7,092 nucleotides of DNA from positions 4,208,571-4,215,662 of the forward strand of contig CP070771.1 in assembly GCA_020345785.1 (NCBI GenBank), read 5' to 3'. Origin of the DNA: Desulfobacterales bacterium. GTDB lineage: Bacteria > Desulfobacterota > Desulfobacteria > Desulfobacterales > JAFDCJ01. Numbering within the stretch: the stretch's first letter is position 1; each line of letters starts with the position of its first letter. Under the pieces are notes generated by a model. The model saw nothing but the letters and a program-made list of their open reading frames with translations, made no database searches and was not told the DNA's origin. Below are positions 1 to 5,999 of this stretch, one piece after another. Made by a program: the position numbers and the translations under genes.

Positions 1-14
1 AAAGGAGGAGCAAA

Positions 15-1001
15 ATGAAGACAAAAATTTTTATCATTTTACTCGGCGTACTTTTGTTTGCGGGATTGGTGAGTTCTCCGGCCATGGCGCTGGAGTTAAA
101 ATTCGGACATTACGCTGCCGAAACACATCCGGGTCATAAGGCAACGCTGATGTTTGCCGAAGCTGTTGAAAAGCGCACCAATGGAGATATTACCGTTAAG
201 ATCTACCCGTCCAATGCCCTGGGCTCTCCCCCGGAAGTGCTGGAACAGAACAAACTCGGCGCCATCGACATGAGTCTGCCCACCCAAGGGGCCTTGGATA
301 AGTATGTGCGTGAGTTTTCCGTCGTCATGATGCCCTTTGTCTATGACAATTATGAGCATTGCTGGCGTGTACTGGATGGTCCGTTCATGGATTGGGTGGC
401 ACCCAAGCTGGAATCTCAGAATCTCGTATTTCTCTCCAACTGGGAATGGGGTTTTCGGAATGTCACCAACAACGTCAGGCCCGTGATGACTCCCGGCGAC
501 ATGAAAGGCCTTAAAATGCGTACACCACCCGAATTGCAGCTTCAGGCCGCCATGGAAGCCTGCGGGGCCGTGGTCACCAAAATTGCCTTCCCGGAGCTTT
601 ACAATGCCCTGAAGCAGGGAGTTGTCGATGGACAGGAGAATCCCCTGGCCGTCATCTACCATTTTAAACTCTACGAAGTTCAAAAGAATCTGGCCCTCAC
701 CCGCCACGTCTACAATTCCATGGTCCATGTTATGAGCAAAAAGACATGGGACAGGCTAACCCCCGAACAGCAGAAAATAGTTAAAGAGGAAAGCAAAAGG
801 GCCGGCCAGTGGTTTCGCGACCGCATGGTGGAGGAAGAGGGCGAACTGATTCAGAAACTCAAGGATAAGGGCATGCAGGTAACCGAGCCGGACATTGCAA
901 AATTCCGCAACGCCATGCAGCCTGCCTACGACCGTATCTCTGATTATGCCGGGAAGGAGAATGTCGCTAAATTCCTCAAGATGGTCGATGACGCACGTTA
1001 A
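15..1001 (+). CDS. dctP: TRAP transporter substrate-binding protein, DctP family
   Basis: Periplasmic receptor of a TRAP transporter, which captures an organic acid and hands it to the DctQM membrane complex. The 328-residue length is normal for the family. Residues 1-25 form a Sec signal peptide: Lys at 2 and 4, a hydrophobic core at about 5-19, and an A-M-A cleavage site before Leu26. The mature protein has the family landmarks: GLKMRTPP at 165-172, whose Arg169 matches the arginine that salt-bridges the substrate carboxylate in DctP/SiaP proteins, and FPELYNALKQGVVDGQENP at 192-210. The ATG has an excellent ribosome binding site (AGGAGG at 3-8, six bases away). dctM follows after 37 bp. 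The substrate cannot be read from sequence; the kdu genes downstream suggest a uronate or unsaturated uronate, by inference only. The promoter lies outside the window. Confidence 0.95.
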   Translation: MKTKIFIILLGVLLFAGLVSSPAMALELKFGHYAAETHPGHKATLMFAEAVEKRTNGDITVKIYPSNALGSPPEVLEQNKLGAIDMSLPTQGALDKYVREFSVVMMPFVYDNYEHCWRVLDGPFMDWVAPKLESQNLVFLSNWEWGFRNVTNNVRPVMTPGDMKGLKMRTPPELQLQAAMEACGAVVTKIAFPELYNALKQGVVDGQENPLAVIYHFKLYEVQKNLALTRHVYNSMVHVMSKKTWDRLTPEQQKIVKEESKRAGQWFRDRMVEEEGELIQKLKDKGMQVTEPDIAKFRNAMQPAYDRISDYAGKENVAKFLKMVDDAR

Positions 1002-1038
1002 CGGCGCCGGCTAAAACCGGTCGGAAGGAAAGCTGGTT

Positions 1039-2325
1039 ATGCTGACCTTAGCGATATTTGGTGTGTTGGTGGCGCTCATCTTTTTGGGGGTCCCGATTGC
1101 CGTCGCCATGGGTTTGACGGCGGTGGGAACATTTATTTTTCTTGATGAGGCGTTTGTTCTGCCGATGCTTGCCCAGCGCATGTATTCGGCGACCACCGGC
1201 TTTACGCTCCTCGCCATACCCTTCTTTATTCTGGCCGGAAATCTGATGAACAGGGGCGGGATCACCCACCGGGTCTTTCGATTTGCCCAGGCCCTGGTCG
1301 GCCACTTTCAGGGTGGACTCGGGCACGTCAATGTTGTTTCAAGTATGATTTTTTCAGGCATGTCCGGCGCTGCGGTAGCTGATGCCGCCGGCCTGGGTCT
1401 CGTTGAATTGGAGGCCATGAAAAAAGCAGGCTACGGCATTCGATTCAGTGCCGCAATTACGGCAGCATCGTCTACGATCGGCCCGGTGGTCCCCCCGAGT
1501 ATTCCTTTTGTAATTTACGGCAGCATCACCGGCGAGTCGGTAGGGCGTCTTTTTCTCGCCGGATGTCTGCCGGGCGTGATGATGGGTTTGGCCATGATGA
1601 TCGCTGTTTATTTTGTTTCCAAACGACGCGGTTTTCCCACAGGCCAAAGGGCATCATTTAAAGAATTGCTGATAGGTGCCAGGGACTCATTTTTTGCCTT
1701 GTTCATGCCGGTGCTGATTATCGGCGGTATCCTGGGGGGCATCTTTACACCTACGGAGGCCGCCGTGGTTGCCTCGTTTTACGCTTTGCTGCTGGGCCTT
1801 TTCGTATACCGCGAGATCAAAATTAAAGATCTGCCCGACATCCTGTGGGAAACCATTGTTCAAAGCGTCAAGGTGTTATTTATAATTGCCTCGGCGGGTT
1901 TTCTCGGATGGCTGCTGATCCACCAGCGGATCCCGCAGCAGGTAATTACCGGCCTGACGGCGCTGAGCAATACCAAGTGGGTTCTCATGTTGATCATTAT
2001 TGCCATTCTTCTCGTTTTAGGCTGCTTTTTGGAAGGCATCGCCGTGCTGGTTATTACCATTCCGGTCTTTATGCCGCTGATTGAACAATTCGGTGTCGAT
2101 CCGATTCAATTCGGGGTCATCATGATTCTGTGCTCGATGCTCGGTTTACTCACGCCGCCGGTGGGGATGTCGCTTTATGCCGTGTCCAGCATCAGCGATG
2201 TTCCGGTAGGCGGTCTGTCCAAGGAGCTCTGGCCCTATCTTCTCGGCATATTTATCGTTCTGATACTGATTACGTATGTGCCGGTATTTTCACTGGGAAT
2301 TCCAGACCTGCTGATGCCGCGGTAG
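1039..2325 (+). CDS. dctM: TRAP transporter large permease, DctM family
   Basis: Large membrane subunit of the TRAP transporter, which carries the transport path and couples uptake to an ion gradient. At 428 residues it is full length. It is hydrophobic throughout, with about 12 predicted helices. Family blocks are in order: LLAIPFFILAGNLMNRGGI (57-75), GGLGHVNVVSSMIFSGMSG followed by AAVADAA (92-117), the PPSIPFVIYG loop (152-161), FTPTEAAVVASFYALLLG (236-253), CFLEGIAVLVITIPVFMP (329-346) and GLLTPPVGMSLY (369-380). The two PP-containing blocks sit in the two repeat halves of the fold. The start is supported by GGAAGGA at 1023-1029, nine bases from the ATG, and by the short gap to dctP. In most TRAP operons dctQ comes before dctM; here it comes after, and is separated. 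Confidence 0.95.
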   Translation: MLTLAIFGVLVALIFLGVPIAVAMGLTAVGTFIFLDEAFVLPMLAQRMYSATTGFTLLAIPFFILAGNLMNRGGITHRVFRFAQALVGHFQGGLGHVNVVSSMIFSGMSGAAVADAAGLGLVELEAMKKAGYGIRFSAAITAASSTIGPVVPPSIPFVIYGSITGESVGRLFLAGCLPGVMMGLAMMIAVYFVSKRRGFPTGQRASFKELLIGARDSFFALFMPVLIIGGILGGIFTPTEAAVVASFYALLLGLFVYREIKIKDLPDILWETIVQSVKVLFIIASAGFLGWLLIHQRIPQQVITGLTALSNTKWVLMLIIIAILLVLGCFLEGIAVLVITIPVFMPLIEQFGVDPIQFGVIMILCSMLGLLTPPVGMSLYAVSSISDVPVGGLSKELWPYLLGIFIVLILITYVPVFSLGIPDLLMPR

Positions 2326-2343
2326 GCGCTTAACGCTGCGGCC

Positions 2344-2361
2344 TCGACAATTTGTTGTCGA
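2344..2361. other. Small perfect hairpin after dctM
   Basis: TCGACAA (2344-2350) and TTGTCGA (2355-2361) form a perfect 7-bp stem with a TTTG loop, 18 bases after the dctM stop codon. The nearest run of T (2380-2385) is about 19 bases downstream, so this is not a canonical intrinsic terminator. It could weakly terminate the dctPM message or protect its 3' end. Confidence 0.35.
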
Positions 2362-2386
2362 TGTTGCCGATTGCTTTGATTTTTTG

Positions 2387-2622
2387 AGGTGTCAGGTGTC
2401 AGGTGTCAGAAGACCCGTCTTCGCTCTTCGAGCTTCGCCGCGGCGCGCAGAGGACAGAAGAAAAGAGCGGCCGGCCTGATCAAAAAAGAAAGTGACACCG
2501 TCTGAATTATCAAATCCGTTGAGTAAAACAGGTTTAGGATTTTGAATTTTGGTCATTGTTATTTGTTTGGTATTTGGAACTTGTTATTTGATATTTTCTA
2601 ACTGCTGACACCTGACACCTGA
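2387..2622. repeat. Repeat-bounded intergenic element (AGGTGTC inverted repeats)
   Basis: Most of the 344-bp gap between dctM and dctQ. It opens with three tandem copies of AGGTGTC (2387-2407) and closes with two tandem copies of the complement GACACCT (2607-2620). Together they make a perfect 18-bp inverted repeat, TCAGGTGTCAGGTGTCAG at 2392-2409 against 2605-2622. Inside are a GAAGAC-CC-GTCTTC dyad (2409-2422), three CTTCG motifs at exact 7-base intervals (2419, 2426, 2433), a self-complementary CGCCGCGGCG (2436-2445), and a T/G-rich stretch with TTGTTATTTG repeated 25 bases apart (2556-2565, 2581-2590). I see no open reading frame of substance. It may be a non-autonomous mobile element or a REP-like mosaic. 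No flanking target duplication is evident. Confidence 0.55.
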
Positions 2623-2660
2623 AGCCTATTTAAATCACTTCTGATGGAGCAATCTCACAA

Positions 2661-2667
2661 GAGGTGA
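2661..2667 (+). promoter_or_regulatory. Ribosome binding site that sets the dctQ start
   Basis: GAGGTGA pairs well with the 16S anti-Shine-Dalgarno end, with GAGG ending five bases before the ATG at 2670. The in-frame GTG at 2664 lies inside this motif and has only a distant GGAG (2646-2649, 14 bases away), so the ATG is the better start. Confidence 0.7.
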
Positions 2668-2669
2668 CT

Positions 2670-3215
2670 ATGCTGCAATTCTTGATAAAGTTAGACAGCT
2701 GGATAGAGCGAATCCTGCGATGGTTCAGCATTGGTTGCATGGTAATGCTGGCTGTGGTTTTAGCCGGTGTGGTATTCGTGCGTTTCGTTCCGATCGCTAA
2801 ATTGAGCTGGTCTGATGAAGTCATCGAATGGGCCTTTGCCTGGTTGGTTTTTATGGGCGCCGCCGCACTCTGGCGCCGCAATGATCATTTCTGCGTTGAT
2901 GCACTCTCATGCAGGTTAGGGCAGATGCGCAGCGGCCTGTTCCACAGCCTACTGGTCGGTCTGCTCTCGCTGAGCTTTTTTGTGATTTTTACCTATTACG
3001 GATATCTGCTCACTGCAGCGGCCAATGATCGATCGCCTATCCTGGAATGGCCGCGGCCGCTCTGGTATGCAAGTATGCCCCTGGCAGGCTTCATTATGAC
3101 GGGCTATTGCGTCCAGAGTCTCATAAAAATCATTTTAGACATTGTTGCACCGGGAAAGAGTCGGCAGAAGTCTTTTCCTGACGGGAATAAGGCTGACCCC
3201 GACCAACCGCTGTGA
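2670..3215 (+). CDS. dctQ: TRAP transporter small permease, DctQ family
   Basis: Small membrane subunit of the TRAP transporter, which partners DctM and is needed for docking of the binding protein and for transport. From the ATG at 2670 it has 181 residues (an in-frame GTG at 2664 would add two), a normal length. Four hydrophobic segments fit the family topology: about 17-39, 52-70, 93-115 and 131-155. The diagnostic stretch is SWSDEVIEWAFAWLVFMGAA (46-65), matching the conserved acidic-then-Trp pattern at the start of helix 2 of DctQ proteins, followed by the basic WRRNDH. The C-terminal ~25 residues are polar and probably cytoplasmic. It is presumably the missing partner of the upstream dctPM pair, but it lies 344 bp beyond dctM, so it may have its own promoter or read through a repeat-filled spacer. 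Confidence 0.9.
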   Translation: MLQFLIKLDSWIERILRWFSIGCMVMLAVVLAGVVFVRFVPIAKLSWSDEVIEWAFAWLVFMGAAALWRRNDHFCVDALSCRLGQMRSGLFHSLLVGLLSLSFFVIFTYYGYLLTAAANDRSPILEWPRPLWYASMPLAGFIMTGYCVQSLIKIILDIVAPGKSRQKSFPDGNKADPDQPL

Positions 3216-3259
3216 GTGAAGCGTTAATCCCGCAATAACGTGTGATGCCGCCAAAATTC

Positions 3260-3361
3260 TATAAAATACATCAGCGACCAGTGACAGAGTGCGGTTCAAG
3301 CCCCTTCTATGGGCCTTCCGCATACCCCAAGCTCTGCTGGTGGTCGCTGATTTTTACTATA
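3260..3361. repeat. Hairpin element between dctQ and iclR, possible MITE or terminator
   Basis: ATCAGCGACCA (3270-3280) and TGGTCGCTGAT (3341-3351) form a perfect 11-bp inverted repeat. Extended outward, the arms 3260-3280 and 3341-3361 match at 17 of 21 positions. Further nested pairings lie inside: CAGAG 3285-3289 with CTCTG 3332-3336, TGCGG 3290-3294 with CCGCA 3318-3322, and GCCC 3300-3303 with GGGC 3311-3314. A T run (3351-3355) follows the outer stem, so it could end the dctQ transcript. The 9-mer CTATAAAAT flanks the structure directly on both sides (3257-side copy 3259-3267; second copy 3357-3365), which resembles a target-site duplication. Part of that match may come from the AT-rich outer arms. 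The function is unproven. Confidence 0.5.
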
Positions 3362-3386
3362 AAATCCCAAAACCTTATATTTACAT

Positions 3387-3400
3387 TATAAAAATATTTT
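3387..3400 (+). promoter_or_regulatory. Possible -10 box and palindrome at the iclR start
   Basis: TATAAA (3387-3392) resembles a -10 element, and the TTG start of iclR begins only seven bases after it, which would give a leaderless or nearly leaderless message. No convincing -35 element is seen at the right distance. The perfect palindrome AAAATATTTT (3391-3400) overlaps the first two bases of the start codon and could contribute to an operator. AT-rich sequence produces such matches readily, so this is a weak call. Confidence 0.25.
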
Positions 3401-4154
3401 GAGCTCATTAGAAAAAGTATTTACTGTTATCGAGACAATCGTTTCGCATCAGAGCACGGGAATGAACTTTGCCGCGGTTGTCGCTAAAACCGGACTACCC
3501 AAATCCACCGCTCATCGTATCTTGAAATACTTGACCGGTATCGGGTACTTGTCCTACGGCACGGATACCAAAATGTACCGCGGCGCGCTCAAACTGGCAG
3601 GCCTGGGTGCGGAAGTGATGTCCAACTTCGACCTGCGTCAGCAAGTCCACCCGCAGCTTATCAAACTGCACCAGGAAACCGAGCATACCTGTAATATGGG
3701 AATCAAAAGCGGGGAGGCAGGTATTTTTGTCGATAAGATCGAGTCGCGCGATTTTGGAATTAAACTTTTCTCCGAGATAGGAAAAAGCTTTCCACTGCAT
3801 TGCACGGCGATGGGCAAGATCCTGCTGGCTTTTGCGGCCAGAGAGGAGACAGAAAAAATTTTGTCGCAACCATTGCGCGCTTACACTGATAAAACAATTA
3901 CCAGAAAAAAGGTGCTGCTCAAAGAACTGGAAAAAGTAAAAAAGAGCGGATACGCGGTTGATTGGGAGGAAATTACTCGCGGGGTTATGTGCGTGGCGGC
4001 ACCGGTTGTTGGTATTGCCGGTGAAGTAACCTGTGCCATCAGTATGGCGTTTCCATCTTACATTTACAGTGACCGGGGGATCGACATGGAAATTGGTGCA
4101 ATCAAGCGCCACGCCGCGGCTATATCCGTCACCGACAATCGGGGTCGGCGTTAA
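3399..4154 (+). CDS. IclR-family transcriptional regulator (KdgR-like by context)
   Basis: DNA-binding regulator of the IclR family, full length at 251 residues. The N-terminal winged helix-turn-helix spans about 1-62, with the opening SLEKVFTVIETI and the recognition region GLPKSTAHRILKYLTGIGYL (32-51). The effector domain carries the family signatures FPLHCTAMGKILLAF (131-145) and SGYAVDWEEITRGVMCVAAPV (183-203). The start is uncertain: an upstream in-frame stop at 3360-3362 limits it to 3363 or later, no ATG or GTG lies in between, and TTG at 3399 gives the expected N-terminus, but no Shine-Dalgarno sequence precedes it. kduD follows after 24 bp, so the regulator and enzyme are probably co-transcribed. 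KdgR of enterobacteria, which controls kdu genes, is also an IclR protein; a similar role here is inferred from position, not shown. Confidence 0.92.
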   Translation: MSSLEKVFTVIETIVSHQSTGMNFAAVVAKTGLPKSTAHRILKYLTGIGYLSYGTDTKMYRGALKLAGLGAEVMSNFDLRQQVHPQLIKLHQETEHTCNMGIKSGEAGIFVDKIESRDFGIKLFSEIGKSFPLHCTAMGKILLAFAAREETEKILSQPLRAYTDKTITRKKVLLKELEKVKKSGYAVDWEEITRGVMCVAAPVVGIAGEVTCAISMAFPSYIYSDRGIDMEIGAIKRHAAAISVTDNRGRR

Positions 4155-4178
4155 CCGATAAGATAACGGGAGGTTTAG

Positions 4179-4946
4179 ATGATTTTAGACAAATTCAACC
4201 TTAGTGGAAAAAGCGGCATCGTCACCGGCGCCGGGTCCGGTATCGGCAGGGCGATTGCGGGGGGACTGGCTGAAGCCGGCGCTGAGGTGGTGGTCGCTGG
4301 CCGCAACCTGGCAAAGCTTGAAAAGACTGTCAGGGAATACTCCGGCGCCGGCGGCCGACTGGTGCCGCTGACGGTTGACATGAAACACCGGGAAAGCATC
4401 CAATCATTGGTGGACCGAACTGTATCCGAATTCGGCAAAATAAATTTTTTATTTAATAATGCCGGGACCATCCACCGGCAACCGTCTGAAGAACATTCCA
4501 GCGAGGCCTGGGACGAGGTATTGCAGGTCAACCTGACCGGTCCTTTCCTTCTGGCTCAGGCTGTGGCGCGTGTCATGATATCAAAAAGAATAAAAGGCAA
4601 GATCATAAATACGTCTTCGCTGATCGCGGTGTTCGGAGGTAAAACGGTACCCTCCTATGCCGCCAGTAAAGGCGGTCTGAGCCAGCTGACCAAGGCCATG
4701 TGCAATGATTTCGGGCAATACGGAATCAACGTGAATGCTATTGGTCCCGGCTGGGTCAAGACCGAGCTCACCCAGGCATTGCAGAAAAACGAGGAGCGGT
4801 ATACTGAGATAACTGCACGCATCCCCCTCGGACGCTGGGCGGATCCGCAGGACCTGGCCGGAACAGCTGTTTTTCTGGCTTCCGCCGCTTCCGACTACAT
4901 CAGCGGCCAGGTAATTTTTGTCGACGGCGGCTATTTGGCGTTATAG
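4179..4946 (+). CDS. kduD: KduD-like short-chain dehydrogenase (2-dehydro-3-deoxy-D-gluconate 5-dehydrogenase)
   Basis: Cytoplasmic NAD(P)-dependent oxidoreductase. KduD interconverts 3-deoxy-D-glycero-2,5-hexodiulosonate and 2-keto-3-deoxygluconate, the step after KduI. The 255-residue length fits classical SDRs. Visible motifs: TGAGSGIG (16-23), NNAG (93-96), Asn118, Ser147, Tyr160 and Lys164 (the YAASK motif), and PG at 190-191. KduD resemblance is clearest at both ends: MILDKFNLSGK at the start, and IPLGRWADPQDLAG (215-228), ASDYISGQ (237-244) and VDGGYLA near the end. Arg42 after the second beta strand (AGRN) may favour NADP(H). The start has GGGAGG at 4168-4173, five bases away. The main alternative is a gluconate 5-dehydrogenase, a close SDR relative; nearby kduI favours KduD. 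Confidence 0.8.
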   Translation: MILDKFNLSGKSGIVTGAGSGIGRAIAGGLAEAGAEVVVAGRNLAKLEKTVREYSGAGGRLVPLTVDMKHRESIQSLVDRTVSEFGKINFLFNNAGTIHRQPSEEHSSEAWDEVLQVNLTGPFLLAQAVARVMISKRIKGKIINTSSLIAVFGGKTVPSYAASKGGLSQLTKAMCNDFGQYGINVNAIGPGWVKTELTQALQKNEERYTEITARIPLGRWADPQDLAGTAVFLASAASDYISGQVIFVDGGYLAL

Positions 4947-5028
4947 GCGATTAGGCTACTGCCGATACTGCACCTGGAAAAAGTGGGCGCAACAGGGCCG
5001 CTATTCGAGTTCCTTACTGTGATAAAAA

Positions 5029-5061
5029 TGCCTAAATTGCCTAAATTTGTAAAATGCCTAA
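5029..5061. repeat. Three TGCCTAA direct repeats
   Basis: TGCCTAA occurs at 5029-5035, 5038-5044 and 5055-5061 in the first half of the 225-bp kduD-kduI gap, embedded in A/T-rich sequence. Spacing is 9 and 17 bases, so this is an irregular cluster. It could be a degenerate intergenic repeat or part of a regulatory region for kduI. Confidence 0.4.
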
Positions 5062-5093
5062 GGTTAAGGTATCCTGTCTATTTAAAACGATAG

Positions 5094-5108
5094 TCCGCCA
5101 GAGGCGGA
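5094..5108. repeat. TCCGCC-AGA-GGCGGA palindrome
   Basis: A perfect 6-bp GC-rich stem with a three-base loop, lying in AT-rich surroundings about 65 bases before kduI. No T run follows (TTAGCTC), so it is unlikely to be an intrinsic terminator. From memory, this palindrome recurs between genes in several bacterial lineages, which would make it a REP-like unit; that was not checked. Confidence 0.45.
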
Positions 5109-5147
5109 TTAGCTCATTTTAGTCATTCTAAATTTTAGCTCATTTTA
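5109..5147. repeat. TTAGCTCATTTTA direct repeats upstream of kduI
   Basis: A perfect 13-bp direct repeat, TTAGCTCATTTTA, at 5109-5121 and 5135-5147, exactly 26 bases apart. Between them 5119-5130 (TTAGTCATTCTA) is a degenerate third copy. The array ends 25 bases before the kduI ATG, so it lies where a promoter or operator would be. It could be regulator sites or simply repeat sequence joined to the adjacent palindrome. Confidence 0.5.
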
Positions 5148-5171
5148 ATATGCCGGAAAGGATCTTACATT

Positions 5172-5999
5172 ATGGAAATAAGATATCCATCAAACCCAGA
5201 TGATTTTCAAGGCTATAGCACCGACCGCATCCGATCAGAGTTTTTGCTGCCGGACCTTTTTACCCGCGGCAGGATGGCGTTAACTTACAGTCATTTTGAC
5301 CGTATGGTCATCGGTGGGATATGCCCGACCGACCCGCTGCCGCTGAAGGCCGGCAAGGAGTTGGGCACGGAATACTTTTTGGAGCGCCGCGAGATGGGTC
5401 TCATAAATGTAGGCCCCGCGGGCAAGGTCAGCGTCGACGGCCGGAATTTTGAACTCGACAAAACCGACGGTCTTTACATCGGTAAAAATGCAAAAGAGGT
5501 CGTATTCACAAGCCTCGATCCGGAAAATCCCGCGCGCTTCTACATGCTCAGCGGCCCGGCCCATAAGGACTATCCCACGGTTAAAATCACCAAAGCCGAG
5601 ACTGACATCACCAATTTAGGTACATCCCAGGAGGCCAACGTCCGTGTGATCTACAAATATATTCACCCGGACGGCGTGCAAAGCTGCCAGCTGGTGATGG
5701 GAATGACGGTTCTTGAATCCGGCAGCGTCTGGAACAGCATGCCCTGCCATACGCATGAGCGTCGCATGGAAGTATATTTTTATTTCGACTTGGCGCCGGG
5801 TGCCGTAATGCTGCACCTGATGGGCAAGCCGGATGAAACCCGTCACCTCGTCATGCGCAATGAAGAAGCGGTCATTTCGCCCAGCTGGTCGATCCACGCC
5901 GGGGCCGGGACCTCGAGTTATTCATTCATCTGGGGTATGCTGGGTGACAATCAAACCTTCAGTGACATGGACGCGGTTGATTTGGCTAATTTGAAGTAA
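5172..5999 (+). CDS. kduI: 5-dehydro-4-deoxy-D-glucuronate isomerase (4-deoxy-L-threo-5-hexosulose-uronate ketol-isomerase)
   Basis: Cytoplasmic zinc isomerase that converts 4-deoxy-L-threo-5-hexosulose uronate, formed spontaneously from the unsaturated uronate released by lyases, to 3-deoxy-D-glycero-2,5-hexodiulosonate, the substrate of KduD. The 275-residue length is close to the 278 of the E. coli enzyme, and the sequence aligns throughout by eye: YSHFDRMVIGGI (39-50), EYFLERREMGLINVGPAG (67-84), NSMPCHTHERRMEVYFYF (188-205), ISPSWSIHAGAGT (235-247) and FIWGM (252-256). The four zinc ligands known from E. coli KduI (His196, His198, Glu203, His245) match His193, His195, Glu200 and His242 here. 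It is a cupin-type fold. The start has AAGGA at 5158-5162, nine bases from the ATG. The stop codon lies in the left arm of an inverted-repeat element. Confidence 0.96.
   Translation: MEIRYPSNPDDFQGYSTDRIRSEFLLPDLFTRGRMALTYSHFDRMVIGGICPTDPLPLKAGKELGTEYFLERREMGLINVGPAGKVSVDGRNFELDKTDGLYIGKNAKEVVFTSLDPENPARFYMLSGPAHKDYPTVKITKAETDITNLGTSQEANVRVIYKYIHPDGVQSCQLVMGMTVLESGSVWNSMPCHTHERRMEVYFYFDLAPGAVMLHLMGKPDETRHLVMRNEEAVISPSWSIHAGAGTSSYSFIWGMLGDNQTFSDMDAVDLANLK

Noticed and set aside
96..728. Long antisense open frame (210 codons, - strand) opposite dctP
   Set aside because: The sense frame encodes a complete, motif-rich TRAP binding protein; the antisense product has no recognisable motif or ribosome binding site and is a codon-bias shadow.
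1002..1038. Terminator between dctP and dctM (CCGG-CTAAAA-CCGG)
   Set aside because: The stem is only four pairs and has no T run; the short gap and ribosome binding site point to co-transcription.
2387..2622. CRISPR array or leader suggested by the heptamer repeats
   Set aside because: The repeats are 7 bases long and tandem, without spacers of regular length, and no cas genes are nearby.
3290..3322. tRNA-like T-arm (GGTTCAAGCCC) in the dctQ-iclR gap
   Set aside because: The bases after the loop do not pair with the 5' stem as a T-arm requires, and no acceptor, D or anticodon arms can be drawn; the bases pair better within the larger hairpin.
3495..4112. Antisense open frame (205 codons, - strand) opposite iclR
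   Set aside because: It lies entirely inside the IclR coding region, which has all family signatures; the reverse product is composition-driven and shows no domain.
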